From positions 14,414,501 through 14,478,500 of the forward strand of contig OX327705.1 of the NCBI GenBank assembly GCA_946807835.1: 64,000 nt of DNA. The letters are read 5' to 3'. Positions 1 through 11,569 of the stretch are shown in pieces (the first letter of the stretch is position 1; each line of letters begins with the position of its first letter). This DNA comes from Ailanthus altissimus. Lineage: Eukaryota; Streptophyta; Magnoliopsida; Sapindales; Simaroubaceae. The position numbers were made by a program, and so were the translations under genes. The notes beneath the pieces are model-generated. The model worked only from the letters and a program-made list of their open reading frames with translations, did no database searches and had not been told where the DNA came from.

Positions 1-1244
1 TCAAAAAAGGAAACTATCCTTAAAGGTATTCATGGCTAGGAGCTCAGACTGACCTTTCATGGCCTTTGATTTTCCTATCGGATGGAAAAATAAGTTTGTA
101 ATTCTTGTAAATAATTTTTGTTTCTTTTTTAAAAAAAAATTATGAAATTTTTTAATTTTTCAATGTGAAGTAGAGCTCTGAAATTGATATGCTCAGTTAT
201 TGAGAGAAAAAAATATATAAACTTTTGCAAATCTTCCTATGAATAAATATATAGTTTCGGATTGGTTGAATAGTGATACGTTGTGAGAGTGACTACCTTC
301 TCGTAACATCTTAGGTTGATCCGTATAGTTTTGACTAAATCTTTTTTTCTCTTTTCTGTTTTATTTTTAATAAGTTTAATATTTTATTTATTGTAAAAAT
401 TTGTTGAAGATGTTACATAGATACTTTTGACTTGTTTCGTAGATCTTGAAAGAGATCTATGACATGATTATGAAACTAAGAAGATATTTATTTGTCTTTG
501 TAACTGTAAAAAAAAATTGTCATATCATCGTTGTATTTTATGTAACACGTTTGCTTAAACACCCATCTCTCATGGTAATTTTTTTTTTGAAATTTTATAA
601 GTACTCGTGATATTTTATTTCTAATAAATTTATGTTAGATTTTAAGCTCGATCGAGCCCTCCATTAATTTGATCTCCAATTATATATAATAATAAGTTGT
701 TTTAAAAGTTATGCACATGCAATATTATTTGAAATAAAAAAAATCATGATATTATATTTAAAAAATTTAGTATTACTATTTTTTTAAAAGAATTATTTTA
801 ATATGGTAATAAGGCTAAAATAAATAAAGAAAGTAGAAAAAAAAATACTAAACTCTTATTGTTTATTAAAGGAAACATTCTAATATGGTAATAAGGCTAA
901 AAATAAATAAAGGAAAAAAAAAGAACATGGTAAATTGACAATGTTTTTCCTATTGCTGTTCGCTCATTCTTCCTCAGTCACAAAGGGTAAGCTCATTCAA
1001 CTCTCCTTCAATTTCCCATTTTTAACCTCAATCGAGCTTATTATTTCATTTCTTTGACACCCAAGATTCAATATTCAATCATGTCCCAAGATTTAATATT
1101 CAATCATCTCTCGTTCTTTTAACAAACCCTTGAACATGCAGAATAAGCAACAAAATAATCAAGAATAGCAGCAATTCCGAGTCTTTCTCTCTTTCAAGAT
1201 TTCTATCTTCTGGAGCTTTAAGAAGCGAATTTGTAGGAGAGACA
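1..1244. other. AT-rich flank, no gene seen
   Basis: No convincing coding frame. A motif beginning taatatggtaataaggcta occurs twice, near 798 and 871, as a short direct duplication. The frame of the downstream PPR exon stays open back to about 1134 but contains no upstream ATG, so part of the original 5' coding sequence may lie here in altered form. Confidence 0.5.
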
Positions 1245-1424
1245 ATGAGTTCTGATGGAAATGATGATCTCAGGAGCAGAATCTTCAAACTCAGACTGCC
1301 GAAGCGAAGCGCCATTAATGTTATTCAGAGATGGGTCAGCGAAGGAAACCAAACTTCGATTGCTGAGCTTCGACAGATCTTAAAAGAACTCCGAAAGTCT
1401 CAGCGTTACAAGCACGCTCTTGAG
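1245..1424 (+). pseudogene. PPR protein, first-exon fragment
   Basis: The 60 residues read here (MSSDGNDDLRSRIFKLRLP at the start, SQRYKHALEV at the end) match the segment just before the repeats in the short mitochondrial PPR proteins typified by Arabidopsis At5g09450. These proteins bind organellar RNA. The exon ends in GAG followed by GTTCGG, a plausible splice donor, and the family has an exon boundary at this type of position. No following exon with PPR repeats is found in the next 600 bases. Upstream, the frame is open but has no ATG before a stop at 1131, so the presequence start is lost or frameshifted. The next recognisable coding sequence belongs to an unrelated gene (TTI1). I infer a stranded exon 1. 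The family assignment is from memory of the conserved motif. Confidence 0.7.
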
Positions 1425-1991
1425 GTTCGGTTTTATTTCCTTTTATTATTATTTTTGGTATTAAGCTTATAATAGAATATGCATATTTTATTGTTTACAA
1501 ATTTGACTCGTTGATTATAGAACAAGTATTGAGCTGATTTTGTAAACAATAGAATTGTTTAATTTTTTTAAAAAATTTATAAATCATCTATTTTATGCTT
1601 TTTTTTAATAGATTCTTATGGGCTTGTTTCTGGGGACAAATTCTCTCTGTTAGAGGTAACTCATTATTATTATTATTATTTTATCACGTTTTGTAAATTT
1701 TAATTTTAATTTTATTTTTTTACACTTATCTATTAGTTATTTGTTTTTGAGCGTCTATTTATCACATTTTGGAGCAACTTCTGGGCAAGAGTTATTTGGG
1801 CTCTGTTGATCAGGTTGGTACTCTAATCACTGTTATTGCTATAAATTTTTATCAATTTATGGTTTTCTGATCAACTGTTATATTGCCTATATAATACTTA
1901 GACAAAAGATAATCATGGGAGGATTGAGGTTTGGCGTATTTATATAACCTGTTACATGTTTTTAACATGTGGGTATGATGTGCTTCTGCAG

Positions 1992-4093
1992 ATGTGTGTG
2001 GTGATTAAAAAATTGACATATGCAGCTCTGCTTTCTCCATCCGAGGCTTCAGAGGAGTTCCGTGAAGGGGTTATCAAGTGTTTTAGGGCTAAGCTTTCGA
2101 GTTTACGTCTGTGCTCTAATAACTCTTGCTCATGTCACCAACTTTGAGTTTGCTACAACTTGTATGGAGCAAAACCCTGCCAACACCACTTACCAGAACT
2201 TCAGAATCAGGAGAGTGCTTAGTTGCATATTTGCAATCACAAAAATCTTCAGCTGCTGTTGGACACTGGCTATCACATCTTCTAAAAGTACGGTTCTTTT
2301 TAATTAATTAATTAAATTAATTAATTTCTGATGACAACTAATTGTTTTGGAATACTTCATATTTTTATTTGTTCCCTAATTTTTGCACCTGTTTTTCTAT
2401 GAAATTAATGTTGGGGTTTGTGAAAAGGCTGCAGATACTGAGGCTGCACTTGGACATCAAGGAACTGGGAAACCCCATGTTGAAGCTTTCTTGACCCTGC
2501 GTGTGCTTGTTGCTAAGGTAATTCTGCAATAGTCAGCAATCTGAAACACGAGGGATTTTGTTCTGAGACATATAATTCTTCTCTTATGAGGATTCATTGT
2601 TTATCCTTTTTTCCTTAAAATTAACTTGCTCATCATGAAGAGCGTTAAATACTTAACATTTAATAATATGAATCCAATCTATTTAATTTCTTAAGATTGC
2701 AAAACTGAGTTGTGTTACTTTGCTTGTTAAACATTAGCGTGCTTCTATGAGAAGATCTTTGTTAGATCAGAAATATGTTAACTTGTATTTTTGAATCATG
2801 AAATTCCTAATCTAGATTAGTATGAACCATAACTTTATTCACTTTTGAAAGAATTGGGCAAAAGATTGGATCGAGAAAACCTCAGCTCATGTGAATAAGC
2901 TATTGTCTGCAACTTTTCCTCATGTATGTGCTTGTATCTGGTTGGTGTTGTTTATCCTTGTGGCTGTGATACTGCCATCAAACCCCACTTAAGTTCTTTC
3001 TGTGATGACTTGATTTTTTCCCTGGAAATAATTTTTCACACATCTCTCAGATTTGTGTTCATCCAGCGAAAAAGGTGAGAGGAGGACTTCTTGCTGCAAT
3101 AAGAGGACTATTAGTGAAGTGCAGTTATACGCTTAAGGAGAGCAGATTGATGCTTTTGGTAAGCTGGTTCAGAAAATGAACAGACATGCATATTCTCACA
3201 CACATTCCCTACCCACCTTTTAGGCTTTCAGTGACTATTGAAAAAGTTATGTGATATTGTATCTTCATGCTAGTGCTCAACATTTTTAATATTGTATTTG
3301 TTTCTTAAGTTTATAATGTTCATATATTTGTGCAAAAGATTGATCCTGTTGAGAGATTGTATGAAAATATTCTAGTAATAAGGAGCTTTTGAGGACAAGC
3401 TCCTAAAAGATTATTTTATCCTGCCTTCACATAGTGGAGATGAGCATGGACCTATATTTAGGAATTTCTCAACTAGTACTAGTTGTTGATTTTGAAATAA
3501 ACTATTTTTAAGCCTTTTCAACAGCATTAGGAATGAATGACTTGGAGCAATATATTGACTTGTTTATGAGCCCAAAGGAGTTATTTTGTTTTCGTTCTGT
3601 TTATGAGTAGGCTCTGTCTTGTCATCCTCATTTCTAGTAACTGATGGAGTTTCACAAATTGTTTACTTTCTGTATCTGCCTCTGTAATTGTTTTTGATGT
3701 ATTTTTATGCTGCAACCCATGCAGGAGTGCTTATGTGTCTTGGCTGTTGATGACTGTGAAGAGATTTCTTCAGCTGCTCAGGAGTTTCTAGAATATTTGC
3801 TCTTGTTTAGTGGAAAACATCATGTGAAACTTGATGTTTCTGATATCTATACCAGGTTTGTGCTTTATATGAGATTGTACTTGGACTGTGGGCTGTAAGG
3901 GCACCTTTTTTTTTGAAAGCGATGTTTATATATAAATAAACTAAATTATGTTTTCTTGGGCAGGCTCATTGAAAAGCTTCCAAAAGTGATGCTTGGGAGT
4001 GAGGAGTCAATTGCTTTTTCACATGCACAGAAGTTACTTGTGGTCGTATATTATTCTGGTCCTCAGTTTATGTTGGATCAACTTCAATCTCCT
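1992..4093 (+). pseudogene. TTI1: TTI1 (TELO2-interacting protein 1) internal fragment
   Basis: TTI1 is an ARM/HEAT-repeat partner of TELO2-TTI2 that helps mature PIKK kinases. Six exon-like blocks are in the right order: 1992-2287 (starts MCVVIKKLTYAALLSPSEAS), 2428-2517 (AADTEAALGHQG), about 2858-2923 (DWIEKTSAHVNKLL), 3051-3158 (ICVHPAKKVRGGLLAA), 3725-3855 (ECLCVLAVDDCEEIS) and 3964-4093 (LIEKLPKVMLGSEES). Most are bounded by AG and GT; the acceptor of the third is unclear. The family's N-terminal part, a segment between blocks two and three, and everything after LDQLQSP are absent. The first block changes frame near 2150, from CSCHQL to SLLQLVW, through a small indel. Introns are kept, so this is a genomic fragment and not a retrocopy. 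It cannot encode a working protein. Confidence 0.85.
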
Positions 4094-5264
4094 GTATGTG
4101 CTTGCTCTCATGATGTTTTCAGTAATCAGTTTGAATTATTTTCTGTAATTTAAAAAAAATTTGTCTTCGGACTATTTTGATAGTCATCAATTAATATATT
4201 TTTACCTTTTTCTTCTAGGAAAGATAGTATGATTAATAGGTGGCAATTTTCCACTCATTAGACATAAATGCTATACAGAATTCTGTATTTTTCTAAGTTA
4301 ACGTCTCTTGCACTTTAACCATCTGAATATGTAATAAAAAAAGTGTAGGGAGGAGTGAATATATCACAATTTTGCTTAGAAACTAATAAGGAACCTCTTA
4401 GTATTTAATTAAAATATCATACCTTTCCCAGTTATTTTATTACCATTAGAAACTAATAAGGAAACTTAAGATTCTTTCACAACAGTAAGCTAGCTAATAG
4501 ATCAGCTATGATTAGTTTTATTTTCTCAAATCATATTTCTTATGTTTTATGCCATTTTTCTGATAAATATATTATATAAATGCTTTATCTTTCTTATTAC
4601 ATATAAGCACTTTTAGCACTTGCTACCTAGTGTAACAACTAATTATAACTGACTTTTTTTTCTCTAACCTAGTTTGGATGTAATTTTTATTCTTATACTA
4701 TCATTGAAATATCTTATAAGTTAAATACATTGTTCTACCTTTTTAATTTACTCATGTATTTCTCTTTATTTTGATAGAGGTGACCGTGGATTATTTTGCT
4801 CAATTGTCACTAAGTTGTGGGTGGATTGCTTCAACTCTTTTGATGGAGTGTTGGTTTGTGCAAATTTAATGTAGCGACTATGTGTTTAACTAATCTTCAA
4901 ACACTTTTGATGGAGTGTTGGTTTGAGCAAATTTAATGTAGCGGCTATGTGTTTAACTAATCTTCAAACACTGGGATGTTTTGGATTATTTATTGTTTTT
5001 AAATTAGTTTGGGATATTTTGTAATATTTATAAAACTAAGTTTAAGGTACTTTCATACTATTTAACAATTGTAGTGCTATGTCACATTGGTGATATTTTG
5101 ATTATAATGGTTATAAGATGTAGTTTCATACCATTTAATAATTTGGTGTATATTTAAATGTTATGAAATTTAAGTTTAAATATATATTTAAAATTTTGGT
5201 CCAATAATTTTAATTCTAAATCATTAAAAACTTAATTTATATTTACATAAATAAACACTAAATA
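4094..5264. other. Non-coding, with 68 bp tandem duplication
   Basis: No exon continuing TTI1 is visible after the GT at 4094. At 4838-4973 a segment starting tttgatggagtgttggttt is duplicated head to tail with a 68 bp period and few mismatches. The rest is AT-rich sequence without recognised features. Confidence 0.6.
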
Positions 5265-5611
5265 TTATTGATATTATAGTATCAACAATTTTTTGATACT
5301 ACGGTGTCAGTGATTTTTTGATACTATAGTATTAGTAATTCACTGATATCATAGTATCAATAATTCTTTGATACCGTGGTGTTAGAGATTTATTGATATT
5401 ATAGTGTCAAAGATTCATTAACACTATAGTAACAAGAATTCTCTAATACCATGGTATCAACGATTCACTAATACTATGATATTAAAGATTCACTGACACC
5501 ATTTAATTAGTAAATTTTTGATTCGAACAACACTGACACTATAAAATAGTGTTAGTAAAATATTTCACTGATGTTAACTTAACGTCAATGAAAACTATTT
5601 TTTTAGTAGTG
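5265..5611 (-). mobile_element. CACTA-like transposon end with subterminal repeats
   Basis: Read on the minus strand, the segment starts at 5611 with CACTACTAAAAAAATAG, the classic terminus of plant CACTA (En/Spm) transposons. Inside it, 5265-5505 holds about eight units of roughly 32 bp built around near-palindromes such as gatactatagtatc, each followed by an aattcactg-like spacer. Arrays like this are where CACTA transposases bind. The matching opposite terminus was not found in the window and no transposase is visible, so this is one end of a defective or Pack-type element. PPR and TTI1 gene pieces lie directly on its inner side. Confidence 0.6.
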
Positions 5612-6444
5612 GCTACAGGGTTCTTCGTGAGATAAGAAAATTGAATTTGGCTTTTTTGACTTTCTCTCATTCCAAAAAGGGTGGAAGAATGGTTTTTTAT
5701 CAATAGCTAGACTTCAAACGACAAGGTAGAGAAAGTTCATAAGATGAATAAAAGTCAAAGTAACATGTAAAGGGTTTGTATGTTTTAGCCTTAAAATATT
5801 TGGCCAAGTGAAAAGTAAAATGAAATTTAAATGGTACAATTGGCCATTAGAGAAAAAATAGGAAAAATTACTATTTTGTTCTTTGCATTTGTCCATATTT
5901 AGAGAGGAAGCAAGAGTGCTTAAAATAAATTTCGGAGAAATTTAAAGTTATCATTCTAACTCCTTAAGCTCACATTATTAAGAACTAGAATTATTTGCGA
6001 AGACACTTCAAAATAAGTTTTAACAAATTGAAATTATACCGATAATTTTCAAATGTATATTTTTATTAATGTTATGAAGTTACATTTAGTGTATGGTTGT
6101 TAAAATAAGAAATAGAATTTCATTTTCGCTACATTATGTATGATATATATTGTACATTTCAATAATCACACCACCATATGCAAGTACAACTAACCCACTA
6201 GTCGCAACAATGTAAAGAGTTAAAAATTTTATTTATTCTATTAAAAATAGAATTTTATTTATTTTATTTTTAAATTATGTGATGGGTTAGAAAAGAAATT
6301 ATTTTCATAAAAAATAATGTAAAAATGGTCTACATCTGATAATTATCCATAAATTATATTATAAAAATCAAAACTATGTCTACTTTGATTTCTAAATAAA
6401 ATAATAAATTTGTTTCACAAATAATTATCAACGTCTGCATAATA
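5612..6444. other. AT-rich intergenic DNA
   Basis: No conserved coding sequence or repeat structure recognised. Confidence 0.5.
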
Positions 6445-6665
6445 GGTTTTTTTTTTTTTGATAGAAAATTCATTTCCCAAGAGGCAGAACGATTACAATC
6501 AGAAGAAACAAGAATAGAAATATTGCTTGGATTTCATTGATCACCATTTGAGAATCTTTTTCCAATTCAATATAATCACACCCATTCACCTAGTATGGAC
6601 CAAAGCATAGAAAATAGCAAATGATTCAGTTGTAAGAACACTTTGATGGGTGAAAGGAACACCTA
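6445..6665 (-). mobile_element. 5'-truncated LINE (L1-type) tail
   Basis: On the minus strand a short degraded frame resembling the C-terminal RNase H region of plant L1 elements (VPFTHQSVLTTESFAIFYAL) is followed by a 3' end reading GGGAAATGAATTTTCTATC and then a poly-A tract (poly-T on plus, 6447-6459). The insert is flanked by cataata at 6438-6444 and 6666-6672, extendable to ten bases with one mismatch. This fits target-primed insertion of a 5'-truncated copy. It is too short to encode anything. Confidence 0.55.
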
Positions 6666-6672
6666 CATAATA

Positions 6673-7599
6673 TTTTTAAGATCATAATAATTTATTAATT
6701 ACATACTAACTTGCACTCTACATTGATTAAAGTCTCACATATTTTCACCTCATAAAAATCTTTTTTTAAAAAAAACAAATATCAAAACACCTTTATATTT
6801 AATGAGCCTTCAATTCACTATAAAATATTGAGGAACAAAAAGAAATCTTGTGAGCACTGGTGTAGCTATAACAAGCTGGTTATGGCCTTCCATGCCCCCC
6901 ACCCACCCACCCCCACCCACAAAATTTAAAAGTAAAACTTTGACTCCTACGTACAAGATTCAAAACTTGACACCATAACTCCATAATATAAATTTTAACC
7001 ATATAACTTTTACAATATTAACATTTTAGCCCTCTTTCATTTAAATTCGGACTCTGCCCAAGATAAAAGATGGAATCTAAATGGCTCCACTTTTTCTTTT
7101 TTTCTTTTTTTTACATTAAGTTGGGCATAAATCAAATCGGTTAGATTAAGTTCATTATGTAACACGGTTCACTATGAATAAATCGATCATGCTTAGTTTT
7201 TTTATAGTTATTTTTTTTAAAGATAAAATCATGCTTTTTATTATTTTGATATGAGAGAGTGGAAATTTTAATTCAAATCTCTAATTTAGTGAAAGAATAA
7301 TGTATTATAAATTATTTAGTACTGAGTTATTTAAATAAGAATAAAATCATGCTTATTTTACTATGTAGGACCTTTTATTCATAGGCACATCTAGCCACTC
7401 CAGTTAAGATTTGATAGTGGGCCTATTTAATAATGTTGGCTCAAGAATAGTAAAATCGAATTTGACACGTCCTTCTTGCATGCAGCCTAAAGTTGTCAAG
7501 AATAGTAAAATCCGGCCTATACAAATTTCAGTCGAAGTGTGCTACCATGCTGGCCTAGGCAACCAGCAAGGCTCATAGGCACGACACGAATCTATGCCA
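6673..7599. other. AT-rich intergenic DNA with C-rich patch
   Basis: No gene recognised. A C-rich patch (ccccccacccacccacccc) at about 6893-6919 stands out. Around 7430-7610 a less AT-rich stretch (ggcctaggcaaccagcaagg, ggcacgacacg) resembles one at 23990-24130; both look like old repeat DNA I cannot assign. Confidence 0.4.
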
Positions 7600-8721
7600 C
7601 ACAGTTGAATTATAAATTCAATTGAATTGTTTAATTTATTCAATGAATACAATTAATTAAAATTAAATGATTGAATATTTATATAATTAAATTATAATTT
7701 TAATCAATTCAATTGAATTATTTAATTTATTTTATGAATAAAAATTAATTAAAATTAAATTATTGAATTTTTATACAATTGAATTATAATTTTAATGTAA
7801 TCAATCAAATTATTTAATTTATCCCATGAATACCAATCAATTAAAAGTAAATAATTGAATTATTGTACAATTAAATTATAATTATAATTTATTTAATTAA
7901 ATCACTTAATCATCTCATGAGTACAAATTAATTAAAATTGAACGATTGAATCCTTATACATTAAATTATTATTTTAATTTAGTAAGTTGAATTGTTTAAT
8001 TTAATCTATAAGTACCAATTAATTGAAATTAAATGATTGAAATAATTTCAATTTAATCAATTAAATTGTTTAATTTATCTCATGAATAATACAAACTAAT
8101 TGTTTAATTTATCTCATGAATAATACAAACTAATTGTTTAATTTATCTCATGAATAATACAAACTAATTTTTTAATTTATCCATGAAAACCAATTAATTG
8201 AAAGTAAATGACTGAATCCTTGTACAATTGAACCATAATTTCAATTTAGTCAATTAAATTATTTAATACATCACATAAATAATATAAATCAATTAAAATT
8301 GAAATCATATCCATTTACAATTGAATTATAATTTCAATTAATTCAATTGAATTATTTATTTATCCCATGAATACCAATTAATTGAAATTAAATGATTGAA
8401 TCCTTGTACAATTAAATTATAATTTCAATTTAATCAATTAAATTATTTAATTTATCCCGTGAATAATGCAAACTAATTGTTTGATTTATTCATGAATACC
8501 AATTAATTGAAATTAAATGACTAAATCCTTGAACAATTAAACCATAATTTCAATTTAGACAATTAAATTATTTAATGTATCACATGAATAATATAAATTA
8601 ATTAAAATTGAAATCGTATCCTTATACAATTGAATTATAATTTTAATTAATTCAATTAAATTATTTACTTATCCCATGAACACCAATTAATTAAAATTAA
8701 ATGATTGAATCCTTATACAAT
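7600..8721. repeat. AT-rich 91-92 bp tandem repeat, left block
   Basis: A landmark such as gaatccttgtacaattgaat recurs near 7672, 7762, 7854, 7946, 8037, 8212, 8305, 8395, 8521, 8612 and 8705, giving a basic period of 91-92 bp with local indels. A typical unit contains caattgaattataattt, aattaattcaattgaatt and tttatcccatgaatacc, so it is rich in imperfect inverted repeats. The same units resume at 10067 beyond an inserted LTR-like unit. No coding potential. I do not recognise the family. Confidence 0.8.
8066..8167. repeat. 34 bp perfect triplication within the tandem repeat
   Basis: The segment starting ttgtttaatttatctcatga and ending acaaactaa is present three times in a row, at 8066, 8100 and 8134, with no differences seen. 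This points to a recent local expansion, since neighbouring 91-92 bp units have diverged. Confidence 0.9.
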
Positions 8722-10066
8722 TGATAAGGGTTCACTAAGATTAATATTTTCATCTCCCTAACTTAACATTTGTCATTTAATTGAGATTATTTGGTTATTT
8801 ATATAATTTATTGTTGATTTATAGGTTTTTAAACATTTGGCGCAAAAATACTGGAAATCGGATGAAAAATAAAAAATAAAAAAAGTCAAGAAAAAAAAGT
8901 CAGTGCCATAGCGCTTAAGTTAGCGACCCCAACATTGCAGCACTTAGCACTTAAGACCACAACACTCTATCAAAACTAAAAGAACGCATTTCTAGGTCTC
9001 AGTGTCATGACACTGAAATCAAAGAGTCCAGCACTAAGGTGGCAAAAAGCCAACGTTTCTAATAAAAAAAATCCAAATCAAACTTGGACTCGAATTTACC
9101 TTACTTTGAAGCCACAAAAATAATAGCCTTTTGAAGTCAAAAAGGGAGAATAAAAGAGAGCACGAAAAAAAAAAGTTTTAAAGAGTTTAGATCATGATTT
9201 TAAAATTGGAGAAGGGATTCAACTGCATGTTAGAGAGAGAAAGCCTAAATTAAGACAATGATCTATGCTTTCTTCTTCTATTCCTTTTATCTTTTTTTTC
9301 TTCATTATATTTATTAATTTATGTTTTAAAACTCTAGTTTTCATCATGAGCTAAATTTTATATTTAGGGTTACAATGTCGAACTCGATATGTGATTGAAT
9401 TCAAGTTTTTTTTATTATTTTATGAACTTAATAATAAAATTATTCAATTATTCTATATTTAACATTTTCTAATTACTTGATAATTAATTAGATTGTGTAG
9501 AAACCATATGAATTTGACAAAGGAATTTAGATATTGGCCTTAAATAATTTATATATGATCATAGTATAAATAGTTATGAGTTTCATATAGATAGACATAT
9601 ATCTATATAACATATATGGTAGTAATAGATCAATTTTTAATGAATCTTATTCTCATCTGTTTACCATAGATATATAGGTAATTGTCAAAGTATGATATAG
9701 TCATTCGATCATCAACAGAGACTTGTGATGATATTAGGGATCTAGTTAATAATTCATATTGTGAGATTAACTTAAGAAAAAAATTAATTGATTCAAATAA
9801 TATATCGATGGATAGTTGTAATCCTAGGTTTTATCTATTGTTGGTGATTATAACTTATTATCTCTTTTTTCAATCTTATTAGTTTTCTGTTTATTTATAT
9901 TAGATTATTTACCTTTTGAGTTTTATTCGTCAAAACAAAAGTTAGAAAATATAATTTTAGTACTTAGTATAACAATAACAAATAATTCTTTGTTAGAATG
10001 ATACTCTATTCACTCTTTATTATTTATTTACAATAGTGTATACTTGCGTTTAAGTATATCACAATA
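8722..10066 (+). mobile_element. Solo-LTR-like unit, copy A
   Basis: The unit starts TGATAAGGG and ends ...ATATCACAATA. It interrupts the 91-92 bp repeat and is flanked by acaat at 8717-8721 and 10067-10071; because of local microhomology the exact ends may shift by a few bases. Related units lie at 10761-23889 (split) and 27244-28688. All three share an early block, a GC-richer core with gcgcttaag/gcacttag words, a gagagagaaag block and a cacttgcgttt-like 3' end. The organisation suggests LTRs of an Athila/Tat gypsy family left by recombination. No coding sequence inside. Confidence 0.65.
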
Positions 10067-10552
10067 ACAATTGAATTATAATTTCAATCAATTTAATGGA
10101 ATTGTTTCATTCATTCCATGAATACAAATTAATTGAAATTGAATGATTGAATCCTTCTACAATTGAATTATAATTTTAATTCAATCAATTACATTATTTG
10201 ATTTATCCTCTAAATACCAATTAATTTAATTTAAATTATTGAATCCTTACACAATTAAATTACAATTTTAATTTAGCCATTTCACAATTAAATTATAATT
10301 TCCTTTTATTAACTTGAATTATTTTATTTAGCTTTTGAATATAAATTAATAAAAAATTAGAAACTGAATATTGTATAATTAAATTTTAATTTTAATCAAT
10401 TAAAGTGCAACATTGAATTTTATTTTTAATTTACTTAGTTAGATGATTTTATCATGAATATAAATCAATTGAGAATGTAATTAAATTTTAATTTAATACA
10501 AAATAAAATATATAATGTTATATTTTAATTATACAAAAACCTATATTTAATA
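10067..10552. repeat. AT-rich 91-92 bp tandem repeat, right block
   Basis: This continues the left block after the LTR-like insertion. Landmarks gaatccttctacaattgaat (about 10147) and gaatccttacacaattaaat (about 10238) keep the 91 bp spacing. Units become more diverged towards 10500. Confidence 0.7.
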
Positions 10553-10555
10553 TTA

Positions 10556-10734
10556 GAAAAATACTACACATCTCAAATTATATCTTAGATTATATCCCAA
10601 ATACTGATGTGTCAAATAATCATTAGATGGTGAAATAGTATAACAGTAATTTTAAAATTTAGACTATTTAATTATCCAACGATTGTTTGACACAACATTA
10701 TTTGGAATACAACTTGGAATGTATAACATTACTC
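10556..10734. mobile_element. MITE, Mutator-like (9 bp target duplication)
   Basis: A 179 bp element flanked by perfect direct repeats ttaatatta (10547-10555 and 10735-10743). Its two halves are long imperfect inverted repeats: the left contains cccaaatactgatgtgtcaa and the right, on the other strand, ttccaaataatgttgtgtca. Nine-base duplications are the habit of Mutator-like transposons. Non-autonomous and non-coding. A related arm may lie at 38249. Confidence 0.7.
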
Positions 10735-10760
10735 TTAATATTAAATTTGAAGAATATAAT

Positions 10761-11569
10761 CAATAGAGGTTAATTAGGTATAATATTTTCATCTTCCAAG
10801 TTTAATATTTGTTTACTTAAATTAAGATTATTTACTTTTTTTATGTGCTTTATTGTTATTTTGTATGTTTGATGTTAATAGAGCAAATAAAGATGAAAAT
10901 TCAAGTGAAACAAGGAAAAAATATCAAAATTACGACAATACCAGCAGCGAGGCACTCAAGTTAGTGTTCCTAAATGAGCGTCATGGTGCTAAAGCCTAAA
11001 ATTTGAGTGCCTCAGTGCTTAGAAACAAATACCATGGATCTTATGCGATAACAGGGAAATCCTAAATTGCCTTGGACATGAAATTGCTCTAATTTGCAGC
11101 CACAAAATTTATAAGAGACTTTTGAAGCCAAAAAGATAGACAACAAGAGAGAGCAGAAAAGAGAACAAGTTTTAGAGAGCTTAGATCATGATTTGAAGAT
11201 TGATTGAAGAAGTGATTCAACTACAAATTAGAGAGAGAAAGTGCTAAATCAAGACATTGATCTATGTTTTCTTCTACTCTTACTTATATCTTTCATTTTT
11301 CTTCATTATGTCTATTAATTTATGTTCTAAAACTCCAGCTTTCATCATAGGCTAAGTTTTTATATCCATGGTTACAACTTTAAACTCGATATGTGATTGA
11401 ATTCCAAGTTCTTTCTTATATTTATGAACTCAATAGTAGAATTGTTCAATTATTCTATGCTTAACACTTTCTAATTACTTGATCACTAATTAAGTGTTGA
11501 TCTTAGATAATTTGATATATGATTATAGAATAACAGTTACGAGTTTCATGTAAGATAGACATATACCTA
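10761..11569 (+). mobile_element. Solo-LTR-like unit, copy B, left part
   Basis: Homologous to copy A from caatagaggttaattagg onward; its first base pair has changed from TG. It is preceded by ataat (10756-10760), which recurs exactly after the right part of the unit (23890-23894). The unit breaks at 11569, where the Athila-like element is inserted. Confidence 0.7.

Noticed and set aside
1100..1315. 71-residue minus-strand ORF
   Set aside because: It is antisense to the PPR exon and has no recognisable content.
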